Shown in pieces: positions 25,385 through 32,826 of a stretch of DNA of 64,000 nucleotides (within the stretch, counting starts at the first letter, position 1; every line of letters begins with the position of its first letter). The notes under the pieces are model-generated. The model was not told the origin of the DNA. It did no database searches and was given only the letters and a program-made list of their open reading frames with translations. The position numbers and the translations under genes were made by a program. The stretch comes from JACJWR01 sp963842975 (GTDB taxonomy: Bacteria; Actinomycetota; Actinomycetes; S36-B12; UBA10799), in the NCBI GenBank assembly GCA_963842975.1, contig CAWJIH010000009.1, positions 434,001 to 498,000 on the forward strand, written 5' to 3'.

Positions 25385-26212
25385 ATGGCAGGGCGCGGAT
25401 ACGGCTGGTTACTCGGCGCTCTCGTGGGCATAGCTGCGATCGTGATCGTCGGTTCCGGTTTGGTCGCAGCGTTGCCGTCGATGATCAGCGGGGCGACTCG
25501 AGCCGAACCCATCACCGTCGCACAACCGGTTGCCGCTGACTTCGCCAGTGGTCCGTTGCTCGACGCTGGATACGACGTGTCCTTCCCGCAGTGTGGGCGG
25601 CTGCTGCCGCCAGCTGGGGAGGGGTTTGCCATCGTCGGCGTCCATGGTGGGCGGCCATTCCGGGATCAACCATGCTTTCCCGATCAGATTTGGTGGGCCC
25701 AGCAGCACAATGGCTTCGCGGTCTACATGAACACTGAGTACACCGGCGAAGGGGACCCGGTGGAGCGCGGCCGTGCAATGGCCGACGACGTGGCGATCCG
25801 GATGGAAATGCAGTACCTACCCAAGCAGACACCGGTGTGGCTGGACGTGGAGACGGACAACTACTGGCGTGGGACACCGGAGCAGCACAATGCGCTGATT
25901 GGTGCGATCGCCAATCGGCTCGCTGAGCTTGGCCATCCGGTGGGGGTTTATTCAGCGCCGAATCTCTGGCGGACCATCACTGGAGGGGCTGATCCTGGGA
26001 TGCCAATCTGGCTGGCCATCGGCCGCGGGTCCAGGGAACAGGCGGAGAAAGCCTGTGGTCGGATTGGGTTTGGTAGTCGCACGCCTTCGCTCGTGCAATG
26101 GGTGGAACCTGGCCCTGACGGCGCGCTGATCGACCACAACATCATCTGCGCGGACACTTCGGTCACTGGTTTGCTCATGCCGACGTCGAATTGGCAGGTC
26201 GAAAACAACTGA
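25385..26212 (+). CDS. Secreted or membrane-anchored GH25-like (TIM-barrel) protein
   Basis: The 275-residue protein has an N-terminal signal or anchor helix (about residues 6-31), then a domain beginning GYDVSFPQCG (about 59-68), with FAIVGVHGGRPF, then VWLDVETDNYW (about 139-149), HPVGVYSAPNLWR and a C-terminal WVEPG block. This is the pattern of actinobacterial extracytoplasmic proteins related to the glycoside hydrolase 25/DUF1906 barrel; D and E of LDVE correspond to the acidic catalytic positions of GH25 muramidases. Peptidoglycan or another wall glycan is the likely target, by inference. Two or more Cys pairs suggest disulfides outside the cell. Confidence 0.55.
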   Translation: MAGRGYGWLLGALVGIAAIVIVGSGLVAALPSMISGATRAEPITVAQPVAADFASGPLLDAGYDVSFPQCGRLLPPAGEGFAIVGVHGGRPFRDQPCFPDQIWWAQQHNGFAVYMNTEYTGEGDPVERGRAMADDVAIRMEMQYLPKQTPVWLDVETDNYWRGTPEQHNALIGAIANRLAELGHPVGVYSAPNLWRTITGGADPGMPIWLAIGRGSREQAEKACGRIGFGSRTPSLVQWVEPGPDGALIDHNIICADTSVTGLLMPTSNWQVENN

Positions 26213-26285
26213 TTCGGCAACCTCGGATGCAAGTGATCATGATCTACGGTGGCGTCTTGGGGTGCGAGTGAAGTAGAAAAGCACC

Positions 26286-26843
26286 ATGAAGAAATCAGTG
26301 CTCGCCCTCGTTGCCGTTGCCGCCTCTGCCGTTGGATTCGCCGCCTACCGCCGCCAGCGGATGGCCGAAGCGATCGGTGAGGGCGCCGATGCGATGGCGA
26401 CTAACTTCTCGGATGTCGCGAACAAGGCGGCAGCGGCCGTGAGTGAGGCCGCAGATACTGCCGCTTCCTCGGTGTCCAAGGTGGCGGACAAGACCACCGA
26501 TGCCGCGGCGAGTGCCGGAGCTTCCGCGCAAGAGGTTGCCAACAAGGCAGCCGCCGCAGTCGACAAGGGGGCTAGGAGCACTGCCGACGGCACCGCCAAG
26601 GTGGCTTCCAGGACGGAGCAGGCTGCCGCCAAGGTGGCGGCCACGTCGTCGAAGGTCGCGGAGTCCGCCTCGGAGTCAGCAGCCGAGGTCGCTGAAAAGG
26701 TGGGGGAGTCGGCTAAAGAAATCAACGCCGAACTCGATGAAGCCGAAGCGGCGGCCGCCAAGGCCGATGCCGATGCAGAGTCCGACGCGGTCGAATCGGG
26801 TGACGCCAAGCCGGAGCAGGGAGACGCCGCCGGCGCTGCCTGA
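26286..26843 (+). CDS. Ala/Lys/Glu-rich helical repeat protein with N-terminal anchor
   Basis: The 185-residue protein starts with a short hydrophobic segment (VLALVAVAASAVGFAAY, residues 5-21) and basic YRRQR, then more than 130 residues of low-complexity amphipathic helix made from units such as KVADKTTDAAASA and VANKAAAAVDKGA (roughly 11-residue periodicity), and an acidic tail. It looks like late-embryogenesis-abundant or apolipoprotein-type helices that line membranes or coat storage granules (phasin-like). The anchor resembles those of small actinobacterial proteins starting MKK-x-AAYR. Function is not known. It is a single gene 73 nt after the GH25-like gene. Confidence 0.55.
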   Translation: MKKSVLALVAVAASAVGFAAYRRQRMAEAIGEGADAMATNFSDVANKAAAAVSEAADTAASSVSKVADKTTDAAASAGASAQEVANKAAAAVDKGARSTADGTAKVASRTEQAAAKVAATSSKVAESASESAAEVAEKVGESAKEINAELDEAEAAAAKADADAESDAVESGDAKPEQGDAAGAA

Positions 26844-26876
26844 CAACCTCTCGTTGGTGGTGTGGCGCGACGCCGG

Positions 26877-26882
26877 TAGGCT
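26877..26882 (+). promoter_or_regulatory. -10 box for the large acyl-CoA dehydrogenase gene
   Basis: TAGGCT lies 30 nt upstream of the ATG at 26913. This leaves a leader with GGAGG 8 nt before the start. Confidence 0.4.
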
Positions 26883-26912
26883 GCTGCCTACACCACCATG
26901 GAGGTACGCGAC

Positions 26913-28694
26913 ATGTCGTTGTTGTTCAACCCTGCCACCTATCGGCCTGACTCGCTGGACGAAGCAACCCGCGCCGATCTTGCCGCCCTGATCGACTTCT
27001 TCGAGGCCAAAGGGTTGGCTGAGATGAAGGCCGACCACCATGCAAACGTGTGGTACGACGACTTCCTTGCTGAACTCGCCGCCCGCGGAGCCTTCGCTCG
27101 ATTCGGAACCCCGGCAAAGGTGGGCGCCAGCATTGGCACTCCGGAGGCCCGTTGGGACACCACTCGGATCAACGAACTGAACGAGATCCTGGCGTTCTAC
27201 TCGCTGTCGCACTGGTATGCCTGGCAGGTCACCGTGCTAGGCCTTGGTCCGGTCTGGACTTCGGACAATGCCGCAGCCCAGGAACTCGTGGGGGAGTTGT
27301 TGGCCGACGGGGCCATTTTCGGTTTTGGGCTGTCTGAAAAGACCCACGGTGCTGACATCTACTCCACCGACATGGTGCTCACCAAGACTGGTGACACCTG
27401 GCGGGCCACCGGCTCGAAGTACTACATCGGAAACGGCAACGTCGCTGGTCGGCTCGCCGTGTTCGGCCGCTTCTCCGATGACGATCCGGACTACCCCGGC
27501 GAATACGCCTTCTTCCTAGTCGACCCCAGCCACCCGGCTTATGACCTGGAGAAGAACGTGGTGGCGTCCCAGATGTTTGTGGCCGCGTTCTCGCTTTCGG
27601 ACTACCCGGTGGAAGCAGGCGACATTCTGCACACCGGGAAGCCAGCCTGGGATGCGGCGCTGGCAACGGTCAACGTGGGCAAGGCCAACCTCGGCTGGGC
27701 CAGCATCGGCATCTGTGAGCACGCCTTCTATGAGTCGGTCAACCATGCCAACAACCGGGTGCTGTACGGCACCACGGTCACTGAGTTCCCGCATGTTCGA
27801 CGGATGCTCGGCGACGCCTACGCCCGGCTCATCGCGATGAAGCTCTACGCCGCGAGGGCCACCGACTACATGCGCTCGGCGAGTGAAGATGATCGGCGCT
27901 TCCTGCTGTTCAACCCGCTCACCAAAATGAAGGTGACCGGCGAAGGCGAGCGAGTCATTGATCTGTTGTGGGATGTGATCGCCGCTCGGGGCTTTGAACA
28001 AGACACCTACTTCGAGCAGGCAGCCGTGCACATCCGGGCTCTGCCCAAACTCGAAGGAACTGTGGCCGTCAACGTTGCGCTGGTGCTGAAGTTCCTCCCG
28101 CAGTACCTGCTGGCTGCCAGCGGCCAAGGCCCTGACCTGCCGACAATCGGTGTGGTGGAAGACGCCCAGGACGACGGGTACCTGTTCGCGCAGGGGCCGG
28201 CATCGGGCCTCGGAAAGATCGGCTTCCACGATCCCACGCCAGCCTTTGCCCGGTTCGCTGACCTGCCGAACGTGGGCATCTTCATCGAGCAGATGAAGGC
28301 CTTTGCGACGCTGGTCACCACCGCGCCCCCCACCGAAGAACAGCAGCGGGATCTGGACTACCTGCAATCCCTCGGACAGCTCTTCACTCAAATCGTCTAC
28401 GCCCAGTTGGTCTGCGAAGCCGCAGCCTTGGCGTTGGATGAGGGAGGCACCCGAGCTGGCTCGGTGGGCGACTTCAGCGACTTGACTGAGGCCCATATCG
28501 ACCGCCTCTTCGCAGTGTTTGTGCAGGATCTCAGTGAGTTCGCTTTGGGTTTGCACGGCCGCTCCACGGCCACGGCCGAGCAGCGCGCAGCAGCCCTGCC
28601 GATGATCGCGGCACCGGTGGTCGACCCGGTCAGCGAAAAGGACTTCGTGGCTGAGGTGCTGTCGTACGACGGTGCCTACACGATGGCGCCGTAA
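26913..28694 (+). CDS. Large acyl-CoA dehydrogenase family protein
   Basis: The 593-residue flavoprotein is longer than classical acyl-CoA dehydrogenases (about 390) and has a C-terminal helical extension. The middle domain shows FGFGLSEKTHGADIYSTD and SKYYIGNGNVAGRLAVFGRF (about 139-182), equivalent to the flavin/substrate block of the family; the C-domain has GRSTATAEQRAAALPM near the end. A fatty-acyl or unusual acyl-CoA substrate is likely; specificity is unknown. ATG 26913 is chosen over the ATG at 26898 because the upstream ATG overlaps a GGAGG correctly spaced for the second one. The gene ends in a strong hairpin. Confidence 0.8.
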   Translation: MSLLFNPATYRPDSLDEATRADLAALIDFFEAKGLAEMKADHHANVWYDDFLAELAARGAFARFGTPAKVGASIGTPEARWDTTRINELNEILAFYSLSHWYAWQVTVLGLGPVWTSDNAAAQELVGELLADGAIFGFGLSEKTHGADIYSTDMVLTKTGDTWRATGSKYYIGNGNVAGRLAVFGRFSDDDPDYPGEYAFFLVDPSHPAYDLEKNVVASQMFVAAFSLSDYPVEAGDILHTGKPAWDAALATVNVGKANLGWASIGICEHAFYESVNHANNRVLYGTTVTEFPHVRRMLGDAYARLIAMKLYAARATDYMRSASEDDRRFLLFNPLTKMKVTGEGERVIDLLWDVIAARGFEQDTYFEQAAVHIRALPKLEGTVAVNVALVLKFLPQYLLAASGQGPDLPTIGVVEDAQDDGYLFAQGPASGLGKIGFHDPTPAFARFADLPNVGIFIEQMKAFATLVTTAPPTEEQQRDLDYLQSLGQLFTQIVYAQLVCEAAALALDEGGTRAGSVGDFSDLTEAHIDRLFAVFVQDLSEFALGLHGRSTATAEQRAAALPMIAAPVVDPVSEKDFVAEVLSYDGAYTMAP

Positions 28695-28701
28695 TCGTTC
28701 A

Positions 28702-28748
28702 CGTCCGACGCCACCTACTTCCCACAGGGTTGTAGGTGGCGTCGGACG
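28702..28748 (+). terminator. Hairpin terminator after the large acyl-CoA dehydrogenase
   Basis: CGTCCGACGCCACCTAC (28702-28718) is perfectly complementary to 28732-28748, giving a 17-bp stem and a 13-nt loop, 7 nt after the stop codon. There is only a weak T run (TTT) after it, which is common for actinobacterial hairpin terminators. Confidence 0.75.
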
Positions 28749-28794
28749 CGTTTGGCGGCAGCGACGACGACGGTTGGGCACCCGAGCCAGGGAA

Positions 28795-28830
28795 TATACT
28801 TAGCGGGACTAAGGTTAGCCATGCTAAGTA
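28795..28830 (+). promoter_or_regulatory. MarR operator overlapping the -10 box
   Basis: TATACT (28795-28800) is a near-consensus -10. Across and just after it lie two palindromes: CTTAG-N5-CTAAG (28799-28813) and TTAGC-N3-GCTAA (28815-28827). They are nested in a longer TACTTAGC...GCTAAGTA inverted repeat (28797-28804 with 28823-28830). Binding here would block transcription of the marR-MFS operon, the classic autorepression arrangement. Confidence 0.7.
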
Positions 28831-28851
28831 ATGTCTCGTGTGGAGGTCACG

Positions 28852-29319
28852 ATGGAGCAGCAACCACCGACGGACGCAGACCGCCCTGAACCGCTGAACC
28901 CGCAGGAAACGGCCGGCATCGCGGCGGACGTTCACGTGGCAGTGATGCGGTTGGCGCGACGGCTGCGCACCGAGTGGACCGAGGAACTCACACCGACCCA
29001 GGTGAGTGCCCTGGGGCTGATTGTGCGCGAGGGGCCGATGCCCATCTCGGCGCTTGCGAAGCGGGAAGGGGTCAAGGCTCCTTCAATGACGCGCACCGTT
29101 TCAAAGCTGGAGCAGGCCGCGCTGGTCACTCGTACCCCCGACGCTAGTGACGCCCGAGTTGTGTTGGTATCGGCCACCGTTGCTGGTGGCGAAGCCGTGG
29201 AACGCATTCGACAAGCGCGGCGCGCGTGGCTGACAGAACGATTGAACTCGTTGCCCGATGGTGATCTGCGTGTGCTGCAGGCCGCAGCGGCGCTCCTGGT
29301 GGAGGTGGCCAGCAGATGA
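28852..29319 (+). CDS. MarR family transcriptional regulator
   Basis: The 155-residue protein has the MarR winged helix: LTPTQVSALGLIVREGPMPI then SALAKREGVKAPSMTRTVSK (recognition helix, about 69-88) and wing VTRTPDASDARVVLVSAT, with dimerisation helices at both ends. It is expected to repress itself and the MFS exporter gene and to release DNA on binding a small ligand. ATG 28852 is chosen because GGAGG lies 5 nt upstream, within an upstream in-frame start at 28831 that would otherwise overlap the operator. It shares ATGA with the MFS gene, so the pair is translationally coupled. Confidence 0.88.
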   Translation: MEQQPPTDADRPEPLNPQETAGIAADVHVAVMRLARRLRTEWTEELTPTQVSALGLIVREGPMPISALAKREGVKAPSMTRTVSKLEQAALVTRTPDASDARVVLVSATVAGGEAVERIRQARRAWLTERLNSLPDGDLRVLQAAAALLVEVASR

Positions 29320-30602
29320 GCCGAACTTTCGAATCATTGGCGAATCGCAACTATCGCTGGTTCATCAGCGGTCAAGCGGTGACCAACATCGGCACCTGGA
29401 TGCAACGCGTCGCGCAAGATTGGCTAGTCCTCGAAGTCACACACGGAAACGCGGTGGCGCTCGGACTCGTGACTGCACTGCAGTTCCTGCCATTTCTCAT
29501 CTTGGCTCCAGTGGCCGGAGTTGTGGCAGACCGCTTCAGCCGTCGGGTGGTGCTGGTCGTGACCGGCGCGCTCGGTGCAGTGGCGGCTGGATCGTTGGCG
29601 CTCGCCACGATCGTCGGTGCAGCTAGCCTGCCCTTGATTTTGGTGGCAGGTGCCGTGTTGGGTCTGGCGTCGGCATTCGACCATCCTGCTCGGCAGGCGC
29701 TCCTGGGGGAGTTGGTAGGAACGGACGGCCTACGAAACGCCGTCGCCTTGAATGCCGCCACATTCAACATGGCGCGCATCGTGGGCCCGGCATTGGCTGG
29801 GATCGCCATCGCCGCGTTGGGCTCCGGCCCGGTGTTTGCACTGAATGCGGTGTCGTTCCTGGCCGCAGTAGCGACGCTCGGAATGCTGCGCACGGCCGAT
29901 TTCCATCGGATGAAACCCAGCGGTGAGCGCGTCACATTCACCGCCGGAATCAGATATCTGCGGACTCGGCCGGATCTGGTCTTAGTCTTGGTGATGGTGG
30001 GCTTTGCGGCGGTGTTCGCGTTCAACTTTGCCCTCACGACCGTACTCATGGCCACCGCGGAGTTCTCTCGGGGAGCGGCCGCCTACGGGCTGCTGGGCAC
30101 CAGCTTGGCAGTTGGATCCATCGCGGGGTCGCTGCTGGCGGCCAGACGGCGCAAGTCGATTGAACTGCGGATCGTGTTCGCCGCCGGGGTGCTGTTCGGG
30201 TTGGTCACCGCCGTGGCGGGACTGATGCCAAGCTACCTCGCCTTCGTGCTGTTCCTACCGCTTGCGGGTCTGACCGCTATGACGTTTTCCATCGGCGCGC
30301 AAAGCTACCTGCAGATCAACACCGCCGCGGACATGCGGGGAAGGGTGATGGGGCTGTACGCGTTGGTGTTTTTTGGCAGCAATCCGCTGGGGGCGCCTTT
30401 CCTAGGTTGGGTGTCGATGCAGTTCGGTCCTCGATGGGCCCTCATCGGTGGCGGCCTGGCCGCGGCTGCTTCTCTTGCGGCGCTCGCCTTATGGGCGAGG
30501 CGCCGGCGTCTGATCGGCCCACGAGGCCAGCACGGCGCGGATGCTCCGACGGTCGCGCGCGCGCCCGCGCCACATGAGCGTCAACCGGCAGCGGTGGGCT
30601 AA
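29316..30602 (+). CDS. MFS exporter (EntS-like, MFS_3 family)
   Basis: The 428-residue membrane protein has about twelve hydrophobic segments and the family features NYRWFISGQAVTNIGTWMQR (residues 9-28), VADRFSRRVVLVV after helix 2 (loop 2-3 motif), DHPARQALLGELVG and LGTSLAVGSIAGSLLAARRR. It belongs to the enterobactin-exporter-like or macrolide-efflux-like MFS_3 branch, so it probably exports a drug or small metabolite. Its gene begins inside the stop of the MarR gene, implying the regulator senses the exported compound. The stop codon TAA overlaps a possible -10 box of the next gene. Confidence 0.85.
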   Translation: MSRTFESLANRNYRWFISGQAVTNIGTWMQRVAQDWLVLEVTHGNAVALGLVTALQFLPFLILAPVAGVVADRFSRRVVLVVTGALGAVAAGSLALATIVGAASLPLILVAGAVLGLASAFDHPARQALLGELVGTDGLRNAVALNAATFNMARIVGPALAGIAIAALGSGPVFALNAVSFLAAVATLGMLRTADFHRMKPSGERVTFTAGIRYLRTRPDLVLVLVMVGFAAVFAFNFALTTVLMATAEFSRGAAAYGLLGTSLAVGSIAGSLLAARRRKSIELRIVFAAGVLFGLVTAVAGLMPSYLAFVLFLPLAGLTAMTFSIGAQSYLQINTAADMRGRVMGLYALVFFGSNPLGAPFLGWVSMQFGPRWALIGGGLAAAASLAALALWARRRRLIGPRGQHGADAPTVARAPAPHERQPAAVG

Positions 30603-30605
30603 GTT
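30600..30605 (+). promoter_or_regulatory. Possible -10 box for the ParB-like gene
   Basis: TAAGTT overlaps the stop of the MFS gene and sits 27 nt before the ATG at 30633, leaving a short leader with GGAGG. Confidence 0.3.
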
Positions 30606-30632
30606 GGCGGCCACGACAACTGGAGGGTGACC

Positions 30633-31077
30633 ATGAGCAAGTCTGACGATTCGAACGACCCTAGCGCCGAGATTCCGACCACGGTTCTGTGGCGGGATGA
30701 GCCAGCCAAACACGACTACCCGGCAGCGGCCAACTACCTCAGCCTGATCGCAGACAAGTCGACGGTGGCCGACCTTGTCGATTCCCTGCAGAAGGCTCCG
30801 GTGGAGCACTATCGGGCAAATGATCTTGCTGCGTGCGGCTCGTCTGGAATTGCTGCCGCTGGATGACTACAGCGTCAAGGCCGACCTGAAGAAGATGATC
30901 CTCGGAACCCCGCTCTCGCCGGTACTCATCGTTCGGGGGGATCTGCTCAGCAACGATCCGCTCACCATCGCCGACGGCTACCACCGAATCTGCGCCAGCT
31001 ACCACCTCTCAGAGAAGACCTACATCCCGTGCAAGGTCGTGGATCTTCCCGTGCGCGAGGTTCTCACAGCCAAGTAG
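30633..31077 (+). CDS. ParB/sulfiredoxin-fold-like small protein (frameshifted in this sequence)
   Basis: The corrected product is about 147 residues. The first frame gives an N-terminal part with EHDYPAA-type sequence (AKHDYPAAANYLSLI). The second frame continues as LRAARLELLPLDD, SPVLIVRGDLLSNDPLTIAD and GYHRICASYHL, a ParB-N-like signature (IADGYHR resembles IxDGxHR). Deleting one base near 30825-30829 joins them. I know similar small stand-alone proteins in actinobacteria with this ParB-like core; their role is not established. ATG 30633 has GGAGG 6 nt upstream. DNA binding is not evident because no helix-turn-helix follows the ParB core. Confidence 0.55.
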
Positions 31078-31249
31078 TGCCCCCTGGCTTCGGCAGCAGA
31101 CGATTTGGCTGGGCGCCCATTCGAAGTTGTCCAGCAGAGACCAGGCGAAATGGGCTTCCACCGTCACACCTCGGTCCCCGGGCGGCCGCGACTCTTGCAG
31201 CGTCCGCGCCCCATGGGGGACGGTTCCTAGCCCCGCCAGGGAAGGTGAC

Positions 31250-31447
31250 TCATCCGCTCTTGCGGCGGAAATGCCTGGCGCCGCCGGATTGGCCGTGAGT
31301 TCCCTGCGCTTTGGCGCGGCCTTCCAGATGGTCTTGGCCTTCGTGCTCGCGGGCGCCCTTCTTCGCTAGCGCTGCACGCATTTGTTCTTTGATGTCATCC
31401 GGGGCTGCACGGTCGGCCGACTCGGGGGAGTCGTTGTTGGTATCCAC
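31250..31447 (-). CDS. DUF5302 family small protein
   Basis: The 65-residue hydrophilic protein has the DUF5302 pattern: APDDIKEQMRAALAKK (residues about 15-30), a His/Gly-rich middle and the conserved end HFRRKSG. It is common in actinobacteria and of unknown function. GTG 31447 is supported by a TAAGGT -10 box ending 7 nt upstream, within the 3' end of the convergent-side spacer, so it may be a leaderless transcript of its own. It lies only 3 nt downstream of the hydrolase stop, so read-through is also possible. Confidence 0.75.
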   Translation of the reverse strand: MDTNNDSPESADRAAPDDIKEQMRAALAKKGAREHEGQDHLEGRAKAQGTHGQSGGARHFRRKSG

Positions 31448-31450
31448 CCG

Positions 31451-32317
31451 TCAAACCTTAGCCTGGTCCGGGCCGGCAGCGTCCAAACCGTTTGCGCCCA
31501 GATGAGCCAGCAGCGCTTCGGTGACTTCCGCTACGGCCCTCTCGGGCAGCCAGTGCCCCTGCCTCGGCAATGCGACGAAGGTGTACGGGCCGGTGACGAA
31601 TTCTGCGGTTGCCACGGCCCCCGCCTCGCCCAAAGCCGGATCACGTCGACCCCACACATAAAGCGTCGGCACCTTGATCCGATGTATCGGCACAGAGGGT
31701 CGGATGACGTCGCGGGGCAGTGCCCGGTACCAGTTGAGCATGGCAGTCAGGGCGCCAGGTTCCGAGGCGTTCGCCGTGTACCGGGCTACCGAATCAGCTG
31801 GCAGCCCCCGCATCACTGAAGACCACATGGGCTGTCCAGGTTTCAAGGCCTGCTCGGCTAGGAACGGTACTTGGAACAAACCCATGTACCACGACTTGAG
31901 GCCTTGCTTGCTGCGCACCATAGCGCGTTTCAGGGCCCCCGGATGAGGGGTCGACAGGGCAGTCAGCGAGGCCACCCGCTCCGGGGCCTGGGAAGCCAGT
32001 GCCCAGGCCACTGCGCCGCCCCAGTCGTGTCCCACGATGTGTGCCTGCTGCACCCCCACGGCGTCCATGATCCCCCACACATCCGCAGTCAGGTGGGCCA
32101 ACTGATAGGCACCTACCGAGGTCGGCCGGGCCGCTGCGGAGTACCCGCGCTGATCAGGTGCGATGGTGCGGTAGCCGGCGGCGTTGAGACTCTCGGTGAT
32201 CTCCCGCCAGCAGGAGCGATCCTGCGGGAAACCGTGCAGCAGTACGACCACTTCGCCGTCCGCTGGGCCGTTGATGTCGACGTTGAAGACCAACCCGTTC
32301 GCTTCGACTGTGTCCAT
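31451..32317 (-). CDS. Alpha/beta hydrolase, epoxide hydrolase-like
   Basis: The 288-residue enzyme belongs to the epoxide-hydrolase/haloalkane-dehalogenase branch: oxyanion block LLHGFPQDRSCW (about 26-37), nucleophile elbow VGHDWGGAVAW where Asp replaces Ser (about 95), a VWGRRDPALGE acid block and the base in LPRQGHWLP. Asp nucleophile and HGFP motif favour epoxide hydrolysis. The substrate is unknown. ATG 32317 is preferred over upstream in-frame starts because a TACGCT -10 box ends 8 nt before it. It precedes the DUF5302 gene. Confidence 0.8.
   Translation of the reverse strand: MDTVEANGLVFNVDINGPADGEVVVLLHGFPQDRSCWREITESLNAAGYRTIAPDQRGYSAAARPTSVGAYQLAHLTADVWGIMDAVGVQQAHIVGHDWGGAVAWALASQAPERVASLTALSTPHPGALKRAMVRSKQGLKSWYMGLFQVPFLAEQALKPGQPMWSSVMRGLPADSVARYTANASEPGALTAMLNWYRALPRDVIRPSVPIHRIKVPTLYVWGRRDPALGEAGAVATAEFVTGPYTFVALPRQGHWLPERAVAEVTEALLAHLGANGLDAAGPDQAKV
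31455..31460 (-). promoter_or_regulatory. -10 box for the DUF5302 gene (leaderless)
   Basis: TAAGGT on the minus strand lies 7 nt before the GTG at 31447. It falls inside the last codons of the upstream hydrolase gene. Confidence 0.4.
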
Positions 32318-32325
32318 AATGGTCC

Positions 32326-32331
32326 AGCGTA
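32326..32331 (-). promoter_or_regulatory. -10 box for the epoxide hydrolase-like gene (leaderless)
   Basis: TACGCT on the minus strand with 8 nt to the ATG at 32317. It supports that start over the longer open frame. Confidence 0.35.
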
Positions 32332-32430
32332 CGCGCCGGGATTGCCCGTCGTTGAGCCATCGCGCCAGTCGCGGCAAGGAGTCACCGGGACCGCGTGGTC
32401 GTCAGTTCGTGGCCATGTCAGGCTTGGGCG

Positions 32431-32826
32431 GTGTCCTTGCCCGAATCATCTGCGCCCCAGCGCGCGGGGCCGCCGACGGGGCCATGGCGGCCATGGTTCA
32501 CCATCACCGCGACCATCGGGATCGTCGCGGTGCTGATGATTCCCGGCCCATCGGTGCCCAGCGTGGGATTCAGCGGTATCGACGTGCTGGCCCACATCCT
32601 GCTGTTCGCCGCCTGGGCGGCTGCTGTGCAGTGGGAATTCGCGTTTCGGTTTGGACACCTAATGGCGCTAGCTACCGGGTTTGCCCTTGCGACCGAGTCG
32701 CTTCAGACCTTGGCAATTGAGCGCACCTTCTCGATGTCGGACATCGCCGCAGATCTGGTGGGGGCCGCGCTCGGTGGCTTGCTCACGAGGTGGCTGCGCC
32801 GCCGCTCACTCCAGTTCGGCGAATAG
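32431..32826 (+). CDS. VanZ-like membrane protein
   Basis: The 131-residue protein has about four hydrophobic segments and the VanZ-like pattern: FSGIDVLAHILLFAAWAAAV (His in helix 2), ALATESLQTLAI and FSMSDIAADLVGAALGGLL. VanZ itself gives low teicoplanin resistance; most VanZ-like proteins have no defined role and probably act on lipid-linked or membrane substrates. GTG 32431 is chosen, but an in-frame GTG at 32395 is also possible. The 3' end overlaps the convergent LCP gene by 21 nt, so the two are probably regulated independently. Confidence 0.7.
   Translation: MSLPESSAPQRAGPPTGPWRPWFTITATIGIVAVLMIPGPSVPSVGFSGIDVLAHILLFAAWAAAVQWEFAFRFGHLMALATGFALATESLQTLAIERTFSMSDIAADLVGAALGGLLTRWLRRRSLQFGE

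Noticed and set aside
28811..28830. IdeR/DtxR iron box (TAAGGTTAG half-site) before the MarR gene
   Set aside because: Only one half fits the iron-box consensus; the flanking CTTAG/CTAAG and TTAGC/GCTAA palindromes and the adjacent gene fit MarR better.
31078..31249. Small gene in the gap between the ParB-like and DUF5302 genes
   Set aside because: Short open frames exist but none has a start signal, family motif or coherent composition.
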